Shown: positions 43,729 through 52,409, counted from the first letter of the stretch. The stretch: 64,000 nt of DNA from Spirochaeta lutea (GCF_000758165.1 NZ_JNUP01000023.1:62001-126000), one strand, 5' to 3'. Notes: generated from the sequence alone by a model not told the origin. Translations and numbers: made by a program.

Positions 43729-44511
43729 ATGAAACGAGGCTTACTGCTCACGTTTTTCCTGGTAACAAGTGTGCTGCTCATAGTGCCCGCTGGCTTTAGT
43801 GATAGGCAGACTGAGAATCTTCAGTCGCGGATCATTGAACGCTTTGATAATCCCGATGGTACTGATTTATATGACTATCGTCAAAATCATCGTTGGATTG
43901 TACGGGGAAGCAAGTTTGTTACGGAAGGGTTTCCAAAGTTTGCCTGGGTTCAGGCTTGGCCAGAAGCGCTATATAGAGAGATACCGGAGGGTAGAGATGT
44001 TCGATCTCTCGGTGTGCAGGCTTCGTTTGATCGACTTGGATACAACTATCTTGAGTTTCTTCCGGTGGAGGATGAGGCTGATCAGGACGGAAATCCTATT
44101 CCCAAAGGAATACCGATCCCGGGTAGGGTGAAGAACCTTGACCTCTGGGCGTGGGGATCTAACTATAACTATTATTTGGATGTCCATTTACGGGACTATC
44201 GTGGGATTATTCATGTGCTCCGATTAGGACATATCAATTACAAAGGTTGGCAGAATCTTCGGGTAAATATTCCAAGCTTCATCCCTCAGGATGTGGTGTA
44301 CGTACCTCAGAGGAAGGGATTGGAATTGGTCAAGATTGTCCTTTGGACCGAACCAGAAGAGAAGGTTGATGGTTTCTATTTCTATTTGGATGAGATTAAG
44401 GTTTTCACTGACCTGTTTGAATCACCCTTTGACGGAGAAGGTTTGGCCAATCCGCGAAGAGTGGAGGAATTGTGGGGCTCGGCTGAATCAAATCAGGGAG
44501 GGCAGCAGTAA
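43729..44511 (+). CDS. flaA: Flagellar filament outer layer protein FlaA (copy 1)
   Basis: FlaA (260 aa) forms the sheath around the FlaB core of spirochaetal periplasmic flagella. A Sec signal peptide (about 1-24, LLLTFFLVTSVLLIVPAGF) is present, as expected since FlaA is exported by Sec and not through the flagellum. The FlaA fold is recognisable from VKNLDLWAWGSNYNYYLDVH, then INYKGWQNLRVNIP and YLDEIKVFTDLF. It is driven by a consensus sigma-70 promoter, in line with what is known for spirochaetal flaA. Its stop overlaps the next ATG by one base (TAATG). Confidence 0.93.
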   Translation: MKRGLLLTFFLVTSVLLIVPAGFSDRQTENLQSRIIERFDNPDGTDLYDYRQNHRWIVRGSKFVTEGFPKFAWVQAWPEALYREIPEGRDVRSLGVQASFDRLGYNYLEFLPVEDEADQDGNPIPKGIPIPGRVKNLDLWAWGSNYNYYLDVHLRDYRGIIHVLRLGHINYKGWQNLRVNIPSFIPQDVVYVPQRKGLELVKIVLWTEPEEKVDGFYFYLDEIKVFTDLFESPFDGEGLANPRRVEELWGSAESNQGGQQ

Positions 44512-45215
44512 TGAAACGTAAATTGAATGCAATCTGGCTACTGTTACTTCTTGTCCCTGGATTGATCGGCGCACAAGAGTCCACACCCGAGGCTGCGAAT
44601 ATCGGCGTTGATACGGCACAGCAGCGGTTGAAAGAGGTATCCATATCTAAGTTTGAAGATCCCGGGTTTTGGGCGGTTACCATGCCCTTAGACCACGGTA
44701 TCGCAAGCCATCGACGGTTCGAGGGTGGCCCCAGTGATAAGGATCCTCTTCCGGAGGAAGAAGCCGCGGGGATAACTGAGGAAGATCAGTATGTTCTAGG
44801 GGTGAAGGTTGAATATCTGCGAAGAGGATCAACCTCAATCTCGGTAATGCCCAGCAGGCCTCTCGCTGTACCTGGTATCGCTAAGACTATTCAGGTTTGG
44901 GTGGTTGGTCGGAATTTCAATCACCGGTTAAAGGTTGTGATCGAGGATTTCTTTGGGAACCGTGCCACCCTGGACATGGGGAAGCTTAATTTCTCCGGTT
45001 GGAAGCAGCTCACAGTGGCGGTTCCTCCCAGCGTTCAGCAACGAAGCCCCTACTACAATGGGGTCGGCGGAATCAAGATACTCGGATTTGTTGTAGAACC
45101 AGCATTAACCGAAACCTATGGTACCTATTACGTTTATTTTGATGACCTTCGGGTGACCACTGACTTGTTTGCTGAAGAAAATCGTGATCCAGATGACATG
45201 GTTGATAATTGGTAG
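44511..45215 (+). CDS. flaA: Flagellar filament outer layer protein FlaA (copy 2)
   Basis: This 234-aa FlaA paralogue has a signal peptide (LWLLLLLVPGLIGA type core, cleavage near AQE) and the same motifs: IQVWVVGRNFNHRLKVVIED, FSGWKQLTVAVP and VYFDDLRVTTDLF. It is translationally linked to copy 1 by TAATG. Two-FlaA operons occur in other spirochaetes, where the copies differ in sheath role. A strong terminator follows, 28 nt after the stop. Confidence 0.92.
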   Translation: MKRKLNAIWLLLLLVPGLIGAQESTPEAANIGVDTAQQRLKEVSISKFEDPGFWAVTMPLDHGIASHRRFEGGPSDKDPLPEEEAAGITEEDQYVLGVKVEYLRRGSTSISVMPSRPLAVPGIAKTIQVWVVGRNFNHRLKVVIEDFFGNRATLDMGKLNFSGWKQLTVAVPPSVQQRSPYYNGVGGIKILGFVVEPALTETYGTYYVYFDDLRVTTDLFAEENRDPDDMVDNW

Positions 45216-45243
45216 GCTTATACAGCTGGTAATCTGATAGCAC

Positions 45244-45276
45244 AAAGACCCGGTCCACCTGGCCGGGTCTTTTTTT
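45244..45276 (+). terminator. Terminator of the flaA operon
   Basis: AAAGACCCGG pairs with CCGGGTCTTT around a 9-nt loop and is followed by a T tract (45270-45276). The repeat element copy B begins directly at the end of this T tract. Confidence 0.9.
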
Positions 45277-45378
45277 AACGCAAAAGGCTGTAAACCACAG
45301 CAGATTATGCGGAACAAGCTATAAGTCCGCCCATGGGTGGTGTCGCCGCTGTTCAATGTTACAACCGTTTGCGCACTA
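45277..45378. repeat. Dispersed ~100-nt inverted-repeat element, copy B
   Basis: The stretch begins AACGCAAAAGGCTGTAAACC and ends ACAACCGTTTGCGCACTA. Its reverse complement aligns base for base, without gaps, to copy C (62947-63051), including ACCACCCATGGGCGGACTTATAG. It therefore lies in the opposite orientation to copies A and C. It occupies the space between the flaA terminator and the promoter of the histidine kinase gene. Confidence 0.85.
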
Positions 45379-45387
45379 TGCTTTTTT

Positions 45388-45417
45388 TTAACCAATCAAG
45401 CCGTCCTATGGTATACT
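45388..45417 (+). promoter_or_regulatory. Promoter of the CNMP-domain histidine kinase
   Basis: TTAACC (45388-45393), 18 nt and an extended -10 TGGTATACT (45409-45417). Six bases (CGGGGC) then lead to ATG 45424, so the predicted start point is the start codon. Confidence 0.55.
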
Positions 45418-45423
45418 CGGGGC

Positions 45424-46608
45424 ATGGAAGACTTTATTGGATTTCTTCGTCAGGTGTATTTTTTCAGGGAACTCAGCGATGACGACGTACAGGCTGTTGC
45501 CGACCTTAGTCATGAGCAGGATCTGGCCCAAGGCACAGTTGTGTTCCGTGAGGGAGATGAGGCGGACCGTTTCTACATTCTTATGGATGGAACCATCGAG
45601 GTTTGGAAAAAAAGCGTCACCGGTCAGGATGTGCTCCTCGCCACTGAAGGCAAAGGCCACATCTTCGGTGAAATGGCCCTAGTGGATGACCTACCCAGAT
45701 CTGCAACAATTAAGGCGTTGTCCGATATCCGGGTGCTGTATATCAGCAGGGAGGACTTCACTAGGATTATGCACGACCGACAGGGGGTCTTGATCTCGGT
45801 TCTGCGATCTCTTTCTGGCATGATTCGGAAGAGCAATGAAAGTTTTATTGAAGATCTTAGCCGTCGGAATATTGAGCTTGAGCGGGCAAACCGGCAGCTT
45901 ACCGCTGCTCAAAATGAGTTGATACGAGCAGAGCGTTTTTCGAACCTAGGGAAGTTCTCCTCGCTTATCATCCATGACCTTCGGAATCCTATTTCGGTTA
46001 TCCGAGGGTATGCGGAGCTCCTAGGCTTTGTCTGTGATGAACCCGAGCGCGTACAGGAGTATTCCACCAAGATTGTCCAGGAATCTGATCGGCTCAATTC
46101 GTTTGCAAATGAGCTTCTTGATTATTCCCGGGGTCAGATCCGTCTCCGTCTCGGTCCGGTGTCTGTACCGCGGTTATTTCAACAAATAAAGGCACGGGTC
46201 TCAACACAACTAGGAAAGTCTGGAATACGCGGACGATTTTTAACCTCTCAGGGGTTGTCATTGGTAGCCGACGAGGAGCGACTGATCAGGGTCCTGGTAA
46301 ATTTGGTTGATAATGCGAGAAAGGCCTCAGAAACCGGAGGAGAGATACTGGTAACCGGCAAGTCTATGGCAAAAAATCGAATTCAGATTGTGGTAGAAGA
46401 CCGGGGTCGGGGTATGCCCCCTGAAATTCGGGAGAAGATTTTTGAACCGTTCTTCTCATCCAGCGAGCGGGGTGGAACCGGCCTCGGAATGGTGAGCGTT
46501 AAAAACATTGTAGAGGCCCACCAGGGATCTATTGAGGTTGACTCTGAACTCACCCGGGGGACTCGGGTGATCTTGGATCTGCCCATGCGCCAGGAAAAAG
46601 CGTCCTGA
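45424..46608 (+). CDS. Soluble sensor histidine kinase with N-terminal cyclic-nucleotide-binding domain
   Basis: This 394-aa protein has a cNMP-binding fold (about 10-125, with GHIFGEMALVDDLPRSATIK as the phosphate-binding cassette region) and a coiled-coil linker (about 140-180). A HisKA domain follows with the H-box SSLIIHDLRNPISVIRGY, then a HATPase domain (NLVDNARKA, VEDRGRGMP, GGTGLGMVSV). There is no membrane segment, so it senses a cytosolic ligand. The PRSA in the cassette retains the Arg typical of true cNMP binders. No response regulator is adjacent. The ATG at 45424 has no Shine-Dalgarno and is predicted leaderless. Its 3' end overlaps convergent tatD by 59 bp. Confidence 0.88.
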   Translation: MEDFIGFLRQVYFFRELSDDDVQAVADLSHEQDLAQGTVVFREGDEADRFYILMDGTIEVWKKSVTGQDVLLATEGKGHIFGEMALVDDLPRSATIKALSDIRVLYISREDFTRIMHDRQGVLISVLRSLSGMIRKSNESFIEDLSRRNIELERANRQLTAAQNELIRAERFSNLGKFSSLIIHDLRNPISVIRGYAELLGFVCDEPERVQEYSTKIVQESDRLNSFANELLDYSRGQIRLRLGPVSVPRLFQQIKARVSTQLGKSGIRGRFLTSQGLSLVADEERLIRVLVNLVDNARKASETGGEILVTGKSMAKNRIQIVVEDRGRGMPPEIREKIFEPFFSSSERGGTGLGMVSVKNIVEAHQGSIEVDSELTRGTRVILDLPMRQEKAS

Positions 46609-47368
46609 AGTTTTTAGCTATCTGAGATTCCAGATCCGGTTTGCTCATGGTTCGTATTTCTGCGGCAACCTCGTAGGTGAAGGCAACCTGTCCAGGATGG
46701 TTGGCCTTGCCCCGTTTGGGTTCAGGCGCTAAGTATGGCGCATCCGTTTCGAGGAGAAGACGATCTGGGGGAACCAGGGCACAGGCCTCCCGAAGGGAGT
46801 TGTTTTTTTTGAAGGTTAGATTTCCTGCAAACGAAATATACATCCCCTGGTCCAGGAACATATCTATCCATTCCGGTCCCGAGGAGTAGCAGTGCATTAT
46901 TCCTCCCCTGGCGGGACCGTGTTGTTTTAGGATCTCAGCTAGTACTTTGTCCGCATTTCGATTATGTATTACTACGGGAAGATCAAACCGCTGGGCTAAT
47001 TCCAGTTGTTGAACTAATAACTCTGTCTGAAGTTCGGGGGTCGCGTAGTGCCAATGGAAATCAAGACCGATCTCTCCTATGGCTATAAGCCGGGGATTGA
47101 TAGCGGTTTCAGATAGCAGGAGGGATTCCAGAGCTTCCAGGGTTTTCTCAAGATCCTGCTCCTCGGCAACAGAGGGATACAAACCCAGGGAGAAAAACAC
47201 AAAGGGATATTTTGATAGTTCCTTAAGTCGAGTACCCCAGTCATGGATATGGGTTGCAATGTCTACGGCGGCGGCCAAACCCTGGGAGTGAGCCTCCTCT
47301 AGGAGGGCTCCCACAGGCATACCCTTTCGTTTCATCTCTTGGCTATGAAAATGGCTGTCTATAATCAT
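46550..47368 (-). CDS. tatD: TatD-family metal-dependent deoxyribonuclease
   Basis: This 272-aa TIM-barrel hydrolase has the metal ligands of the TatD family: DSHFHS (HxH), IGEIGLDFHW (Glu), VIHNRN and MHCYSSG (His), and LLLETDAPYLAP (Asp). Members act as Mg-dependent 3'-5' DNases in DNA repair or degradation. Length is normal. The ATG has AAGGAAGG upstream. It is divergent from tRNA-Leu and its end overlaps the histidine kinase gene by 59 bp, an unusually long tail-to-tail overlap. Confidence 0.92.
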   Translation of the reverse strand: MIIDSHFHSQEMKRKGMPVGALLEEAHSQGLAAAVDIATHIHDWGTRLKELSKYPFVFFSLGLYPSVAEEQDLEKTLEALESLLLSETAINPRLIAIGEIGLDFHWHYATPELQTELLVQQLELAQRFDLPVVIHNRNADKVLAEILKQHGPARGGIMHCYSSGPEWIDMFLDQGMYISFAGNLTFKKNNSLREACALVPPDRLLLETDAPYLAPEPKRGKANHPGQVAFTYEVAAEIRTMSKPDLESQIAKNFRTLFPGAWADPRSPESPG

Positions 47369-47382
47369 CTGAACCTTCCTTC

Positions 47383-47411
47383 TTGACCTGTGTTGGTGTC
47401 TTGTGTACTAT
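47383..47411 (+). promoter_or_regulatory. tRNA-Leu promoter
   Basis: TTGACC (47383-47388), 17 nt, TACTAT (47406-47411). The predicted start point is about 6 nt before the mature tRNA 5' end, giving a very short 5' leader. Confidence 0.7.
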
Positions 47412-47423
47412 GGGCAGGCGATT

Positions 47424-47509
47424 GCCGAAGTGGTGGAATTGGTAGACACAGGGGACTTAAAATCCCCCGGCCTTAACGGGCTGTACGGGTTCAAGTCCCG
47501 TCTTCGGCA
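47424..47509 (+). tRNA. tRNA-Leu (UAA anticodon)
   Basis: The acceptor stem GCCGAAG pairs with CTTCGGC and A is the discriminator. The D-loop (TGGAATTGGTAGACAC), anticodon loop CTTAAAA with anticodon TAA, a long class II variable arm (GGCCTTAACGGGCT) and the T-arm GGGTTCAAGTCCC are all present. CCA is not encoded. It is 86 nt long. Confidence 0.97.
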
Positions 47510-47547
47510 CATTCTATCTGCCCACAATATAGTCCCTGCAATGGGCT

Positions 47548-49584
47548 CTACTCCGCTGTCTGGGCCGGAGGGCCGAAGCGTTTCTGCATCATGCTAAAAA
47601 CCGAATCTGCATCCTCCTCGGTAAACTCGGGGAGGGCTTGGGGTTCTTTAATTTCGATGAGTTGACTTGGAATTTCTTGAACAAAGGGCGAAATCTGACA
47701 AGATATACTCTCTCGCATAACCCGTCGCTGCTGACAAGCTGTCATAAACAGTTTTTGTTTGGCCCTGGTAATAGCCACATAAAACAAACGCCGCTCCTCC
47801 TCCATATTGGCATCAAAATCTCCCTCTTCATTCTCTGTGAGACTGCGTTGATGTGGGATGATATTATCTTCGACCCCTACAAGAAACACGATTTCATGCT
47901 CAAGGCCCTTGGCGGAATGGATGGTCATAAGATTGACCTTGCCCTGATCATCATCCTCGTCATCTCTGTTGCTTAGGGTGATTCTATTGAGATAAGAAAA
48001 AATACTTGGATTAAGATTGTCCGGGTCCTTCTCGTAGTCCTCGATGGAATTGGTAAAGATTTCTATATTCCGCATCCGCCATTTCGCTACCTTGTCATTT
48101 TTTTGAAACTCCTGGACCAGATGGGACCAATAATCAATCTCTTGAATCAGCTGGCGAGTACTGTCTGCTAGGCGTTTGCCCGACAAGAGTTTTGGCCGAT
48201 ACTCATCAATAAGAGAAAGAAAGTCTTGGATATCCGATCGGGTCTTAGTGCCCAGGGGGTTCTGAGCATCCTCTAGAAGGGCAATCATCGCGCCGTAAAG
48301 GGAGCTCCCTAGTTCTATCGCATGGGTGGTGATAACCTCCAGGGTTTTTTTGCCGATGCCCCGGCGTGGGGTATTGAGAATACGGAGTAGGCTAATATCA
48401 TCATCGGGATTGGTGATGGTCCGCAGGTAACAGATTATGTCCTTGATCTCTTGGCGTTGAAAGAAACTCGTGCCGCCGCTCATCTTATACGGTATGTTTG
48501 CCGCGAGGAAGCTCTCTTCCAGGCTCCGTGAAAGGGCGTTGGTGCGAATGAGTACCCCGACATCGTGGTATTTTATCCCCTCCTTAACCGCGAGGGTTTT
48601 TATCATATCGCATATAAACTCCGCCTCTGCTTTTTCATCCACCGGCTGATACAGTTCTATGGGTTTACCACCCTGTGTTCCGGACCATAGCTGTTTAATC
48701 TTTCGGTTCTTATTATTCGCGATGACGGAGTTGGCAGCATCAAGGATGGTTCCTGTGGACCGGTAGTTCTGTTCGAGTTTGATTTCCCGTAACTCAGAAA
48801 AATCCTTTTCAAAATTGAGGATGTTTTCAAAATTTGCCCCGCGCCATGAGTAAATGCTCTGGTCATCGTCCCCTACCACGCAGATATTGCGGGATCCATC
48901 AGCAATGAGTTTCATGAATCGGTATTGCAGTAGTGAGGTATCTTGAAACTCGTCCACCATGATGTAGCGGTACTGTGAGCGGTATTCCTCCAAGACATCG
49001 GGATGTTCTTCAAAGAGCTGGATCGGCAACGCAATCAGATCATCAAAATCAAGGGCGTTATACAACCGGAGGTGGCTCAAATACTCTTTGTAGAGGGGCC
49101 GGAAGCTGTCATCTACCTCCCGCCAAGTGACCCGTCTGGTTTTTATTCGCGAAAAGAGAGAGAGAATTTTTGAATAATCCATTTTTTCTTCGGGTATCTT
49201 GAGTTCCCGTGCCGTTTCTTTGATGAGGCTGATTTGATCCCCGGTATCGTAGATGGAAAAGTTCTCCCGATACCCGAGACGGGTAATGTGCTTTTTTAAG
49301 ATTTGTACTCCAAAGGCATGGAAGGTGGAGACGGTGAGTTGGCGGAGTTTTTTTCCGGTAAGTTCCTTCACTCGCTCCTCCATCTCGCGGGCTGCCTTGT
49401 TCGTGAAGGTAAGGGCAAGAATGTTGCTCTGATTGATCCCTTCGGAGAGCATATAGGCAATACGGTAGGTGATTACCCGGGTTTTACCGGATCCTGCACC
49501 GGCAATGATGAGGACCGGGCCTTCGATGGTAGTAACAGCAGTGAACTGTTCGGGGTTTAGCGCCCGACGTAGGTGATCAATCAT
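47548..49584 (-). CDS. pcrA: UvrD/PcrA-type DNA helicase
   Basis: This 678-aa SF1A 3'-5' helicase has Walker A AGAGSGKT, motif Ia LTFTNKAAREMEERV, Walker B VDEFQDTS, motif III GDDDQSIYSWRGA and C-terminal VNLMTIHSAKGLEHE and YVAITRAK. It should unwind DNA in excision repair and clear RecA filaments. It is slightly shorter than enteric UvrD. The start is ATG 49584, with AAGGAGGA upstream; the frame runs back into the methyltransferase gene, which it overlaps by 8 bp. Rep is a possible alternative name. Confidence 0.94.
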   Translation of the reverse strand: MIDHLRRALNPEQFTAVTTIEGPVLIIAGAGSGKTRVITYRIAYMLSEGINQSNILALTFTNKAAREMEERVKELTGKKLRQLTVSTFHAFGVQILKKHITRLGYRENFSIYDTGDQISLIKETARELKIPEEKMDYSKILSLFSRIKTRRVTWREVDDSFRPLYKEYLSHLRLYNALDFDDLIALPIQLFEEHPDVLEEYRSQYRYIMVDEFQDTSLLQYRFMKLIADGSRNICVVGDDDQSIYSWRGANFENILNFEKDFSELREIKLEQNYRSTGTILDAANSVIANNKNRKIKQLWSGTQGGKPIELYQPVDEKAEAEFICDMIKTLAVKEGIKYHDVGVLIRTNALSRSLEESFLAANIPYKMSGGTSFFQRQEIKDIICYLRTITNPDDDISLLRILNTPRRGIGKKTLEVITTHAIELGSSLYGAMIALLEDAQNPLGTKTRSDIQDFLSLIDEYRPKLLSGKRLADSTRQLIQEIDYWSHLVQEFQKNDKVAKWRMRNIEIFTNSIEDYEKDPDNLNPSIFSYLNRITLSNRDDEDDDQGKVNLMTIHSAKGLEHEIVFLVGVEDNIIPHQRSLTENEEGDFDANMEEERRLFYVAITRAKQKLFMTACQQRRVMRESISCQISPFVQEIPSQLIEIKEPQALPEFTEEDADSVFSMMQKRFGPPAQTAE

Positions 49585-50503
49585 GGAGAGACTCCTCCTT
49601 GGTAAGTCCGGATAGAAAAATGGGGCCCAACCCGCTGCTACGGTCGGGGAGGATGTGGTATCCAGTTTGGGTGGGTTCCATCCATGGGGGAAGCTGTGTT
49701 TCATCCAAGGATAAGAGCCGGGAAGCGGGCCGTTTTTTAAGTAGTTTCTGTACAACAGCGTCATTCTCCAAGGGAGACAGTGCACAGGTTGAGTATACTA
49801 GGATTCCTCCGGGCATGAGAGCGTCAAATCCCCCCAGCACCATCGCACCCCCTTGGATCGACAACTGTTTGGTTCGGTTCGGCGACCAGTTCTGGAGATG
49901 CTTAGGGTTTTCTACAAGATGGCGCTCACTTGAACAGGGAACATCCACTAATACCCGATGGTAGCGGTTTTGTTCGTAGAGACCCCATTTGGTTGCATCA
50001 TGGCCCGTAACGGAAATGTATTGATTCAGGGCTGGGGTTGTATGGTTTGCAAGATTATTGTGTAGCCGCGCCCGTCGGGAGGCCGACCGTTCGTTGGCAA
50101 CTAATCGACCTGGATTCAGCAATGCGGTTTGGGATCCTGGAGATATCCCCGAGGGGGAGGTGAAGGGAGAGAGTGCTTGGAGCACTGAGGTCAGTTCTTC
50201 AAAATCCGGATGGGTAAAGAAGTCTGGGAACAGTCTCCTCAGAATCACCAGGGTTTTACCTCCCGGGGCTGCGCATAGGTCCAGTACCTGGTGGCCCGGT
50301 TCGATATTGAGCAGGAGGGGCGGAAGGGCCGAGGCTAAATCGAGGTAATAGGGTGAACAATCAGGTGAGAGAGCCCGCAATGCACAGTACTGATGCTCAG
50401 ATTCTAGGGCGGAAAGCAGACCGGGCCAGCGGTCCTGGAAGATTGTGGTGTAGTACTGCTTGAACCCCTCAATGCCGCGCAGTGTTTTGGATTGTTTTGC
50501 CAT
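49577..50503 (-). CDS. RsmB/RsmF-like m5C RNA methyltransferase
   Basis: This 308-aa SAM-dependent methyltransferase of the NOL1/NOP2/Sun family has DLCAAPGGKT (SAM loop), VDVPCSSERHL (motif IV with one active-site Cys) and YSTCALSPLEND (motif VI with the catalytic Cys). It lacks the N-terminal NusB-like domain of RsmB and the PUA-type tail of RsmF, so the exact rRNA or tRNA target is unknown. The ATG at 50503 is preferred over 50518 and 50542, because a TTGAAG-N17-TATGAT promoter covers both of those. The predicted leader is then about 4 nt. pcrA is coupled downstream. Confidence 0.85.
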   Translation of the reverse strand: MAKQSKTLRGIEGFKQYYTTIFQDRWPGLLSALESEHQYCALRALSPDCSPYYLDLASALPPLLLNIEPGHQVLDLCAAPGGKTLVILRRLFPDFFTHPDFEELTSVLQALSPFTSPSGISPGSQTALLNPGRLVANERSASRRARLHNNLANHTTPALNQYISVTGHDATKWGLYEQNRYHRVLVDVPCSSERHLVENPKHLQNWSPNRTKQLSIQGGAMVLGGFDALMPGGILVYSTCALSPLENDAVVQKLLKKRPASRLLSLDETQLPPWMEPTQTGYHILPDRSSGLGPIFLSGLTKEESLHD

Positions 50504-50513
50504 AGGAGGGCAA

Positions 50514-50542
50514 ATCATACCTATTGCTTTGATTGACTTCAA
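50514..50542 (-). promoter_or_regulatory. Promoter of the RsmB/F-like gene and pcrA
   Basis: On the minus strand TTGAAG (50542-50537) and TATGAT (50519-50514) are 17 nt apart, 10 nt from ATG 50503. Its -35 shares bases with the divergent pgm -35. Confidence 0.6.
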
Positions 50543-50561
50543 GGCCCAGCTTGCCTATGAT
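50533..50561 (+). promoter_or_regulatory. Promoter of the phosphoglucomutase gene
   Basis: TTGACT (50533-50538), 17 nt, TATGAT (50556-50561). The predicted start point near 50568 leaves a 22-nt leader with a CAGGAGG Shine-Dalgarno. Confidence 0.7.
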
Positions 50562-50589
50562 GGGGGTGATAATAAATCAGGAGGCCGGT

Positions 50590-52359
50590 ATGGATCGGGC
50601 GGAGCTTGTACACAAAGCACAGGAATATGTTTCACTAGAACAGCATGAGGATTTCAGAACCGAGGTAGAAAAACTGCTAGCTCAGGAGCAGTTTGAAGAA
50701 TTGCACGAGCGGTTTTATGCTGAGCTGAGTTTTGGAACCGGTGGAATTCGTGGGATCATGGGCGGCGGATATAACCGGATGAATCCCCTCATGATCCAGC
50801 GGGCCACCGAGGGGCTCGCCCGATATGTGGTAGAGCATGGCACCGAGGATAAGGCGGGGAGAAAGTCAGTAGCCATCGCATACGACTCGAGGAATAACTC
50901 CCCACTTTTTGCCAAAACTGCAGCAAGCGTATTAGCGGCCCATGGGATTCATGTATACCTCTTCAGCGCTCTTCGGCCTACTCCGGAGCTCTCCTTTGCA
51001 GTACGGTATCTCGGTGCTACGAGCGGAATCGTATGTACGGCTAGTCATAACCCTAAGCAATACAATGGATTCAAGGTGTACTGGGCTGATGGAGCCCAGA
51101 TTGTTGAACCCCATGATGCCGGTATAATCGAGAATGTCCGGTCGGTCCGGGGGGACATCAAGTCCATGGACTACGAGGCTGCTCTGAGCCAAGGATTAAT
51201 CGAGCTTGTGGATGAGCAGCTGGATGCTGCGTACCTTGATATGGTGGATGGTCAGATTATTCGTCCCGAGTTGCTTCGGAATAAGGGCAAGGATCTTTCG
51301 GTGGTTTTTACCCCCCTTCACGGAACCGGTGCCTATTTGGTGGAGCGGGCTCTTAAACGCTACGGAGTACCGGTTATTACGGTTCCGGAACAGCGCGAAC
51401 CGAACGGAGATTTTCCTACCGTTCAGTATCCCAATCCCGAAGAAGCCTCAGCGCTAAAAATGGCCATTGATCTGGCAAAAAAGGAGTCCGCTGATCTAGT
51501 TATCGGTACCGATCCGGACGCTGATAGGGTTGGGTTGGCTGTTCGAAACGGTGGTGAGTACACCCTTCTGTCGGGGAACCAACACGGGGTGCTCCTGGCG
51601 GATTACATTTTCTCGGGTCGCAAGGCTGAAGGCAGCTTGCCTGGGGATTCCGCCTTTGTGAACACCATTGTTACTACCGATTTGCAGCGGAAGGTTGCCA
51701 AAAAGTACGGGGCGAAGGTATTCGAAACCCTCACTGGTTTTAAGTGGATTGCATCGAAGATCCGGGAATTCGAACAAACCAAAGGCCCAAGGTATGTGTT
51801 CGGTTGTGAAGAATCCTATGGATTTATGATCGGTGACCAGGTCCGGGATAAGGACTCTGTTTCTGCCACAATTTTGACCATAGAAATGACCTTGTATCAC
51901 AAAACTCAAGGAAAAAATCTATTGGAACGACTTGAGGAGATCTATCAGGAGTTTGGGTATTATCAAGAGACCCTGGTCGCACGATACTTTGAGGGATCCA
52001 ACGGCACCACGATTATGAGCCGGCTGATGGACAATTTGCGGTCTGAGCCTGCAACAGAGATTGCCGGAATAGAGGTTACGGCTATGCGGGATATCCTAGA
52101 CGGGAGTACCCTGGATGTTAAGTCCGGCAAGAAAACCGCGGATATTGATTTGCCTTCCAGTAACGTTCTTCAGTGGATCTTGGCTGATGGTTCGATAATC
52201 TCTGCCCGCCCGTCGGGGACGGAACCGAAGATAAAGTTCTATGCCTCGGTTGCTGAAGCCCCCGGGATCCCACTAGCGGAAGCGAAACTCCGGGTTGGCG
52301 CGAAAATCCAGGGGATAGAAGGATTTATTAACGATCAGATTGCCAAGGTTTCACACTAG
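50590..52359 (+). CDS. pgm: Phosphoglucomutase / phosphomannomutase, alpha-D-phosphohexomutase family
   Basis: This 589-aa enzyme interconverts glucose-1-P and glucose-6-P, feeding ADP-glucose synthesis by glgC elsewhere in the window. The phosphoserine loop is CTASHNPKQYNGFKVYW, the metal loop GTDPDADRVG, the sugar-binding loop GCEESYGFMIG and the phosphate-binding loop RPSGTEPKIKFY. The length fits the PgcA/PGM2-like branch. The start is ATG 50590, with CAGGAGG 7 nt upstream; the frame extends to 50533 but that is promoter. A terminator follows 24 nt after the stop. Confidence 0.93.
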   Translation: MDRAELVHKAQEYVSLEQHEDFRTEVEKLLAQEQFEELHERFYAELSFGTGGIRGIMGGGYNRMNPLMIQRATEGLARYVVEHGTEDKAGRKSVAIAYDSRNNSPLFAKTAASVLAAHGIHVYLFSALRPTPELSFAVRYLGATSGIVCTASHNPKQYNGFKVYWADGAQIVEPHDAGIIENVRSVRGDIKSMDYEAALSQGLIELVDEQLDAAYLDMVDGQIIRPELLRNKGKDLSVVFTPLHGTGAYLVERALKRYGVPVITVPEQREPNGDFPTVQYPNPEEASALKMAIDLAKKESADLVIGTDPDADRVGLAVRNGGEYTLLSGNQHGVLLADYIFSGRKAEGSLPGDSAFVNTIVTTDLQRKVAKKYGAKVFETLTGFKWIASKIREFEQTKGPRYVFGCEESYGFMIGDQVRDKDSVSATILTIEMTLYHKTQGKNLLERLEEIYQEFGYYQETLVARYFEGSNGTTIMSRLMDNLRSEPATEIAGIEVTAMRDILDGSTLDVKSGKKTADIDLPSSNVLQWILADGSIISARPSGTEPKIKFYASVAEAPGIPLAEAKLRVGAKIQGIEGFINDQIAKVSH

Positions 52360-52382
52360 GGGGTGTACCTCTCAGAAGTCGG

Positions 52383-52409
52383 AGCCCGGGTATGAAGCCC
52401 GGGCTTTTC
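52383..52409 (+). terminator. Terminator downstream of pgm
   Basis: AGCCCGGG and CCCGGGCT form a perfect 8-bp stem with a 7-nt loop (TATGAAG), followed by TTTCT. It may serve both pgm and the convergent unknown gene. Confidence 0.8.

Noticed and set aside
49584-49785. N-terminal extension of PcrA upstream of 49584
   Set aside because: The extra 67 codons lie inside the methyltransferase gene, lack family similarity and precede a strong Shine-Dalgarno for ATG 49584.
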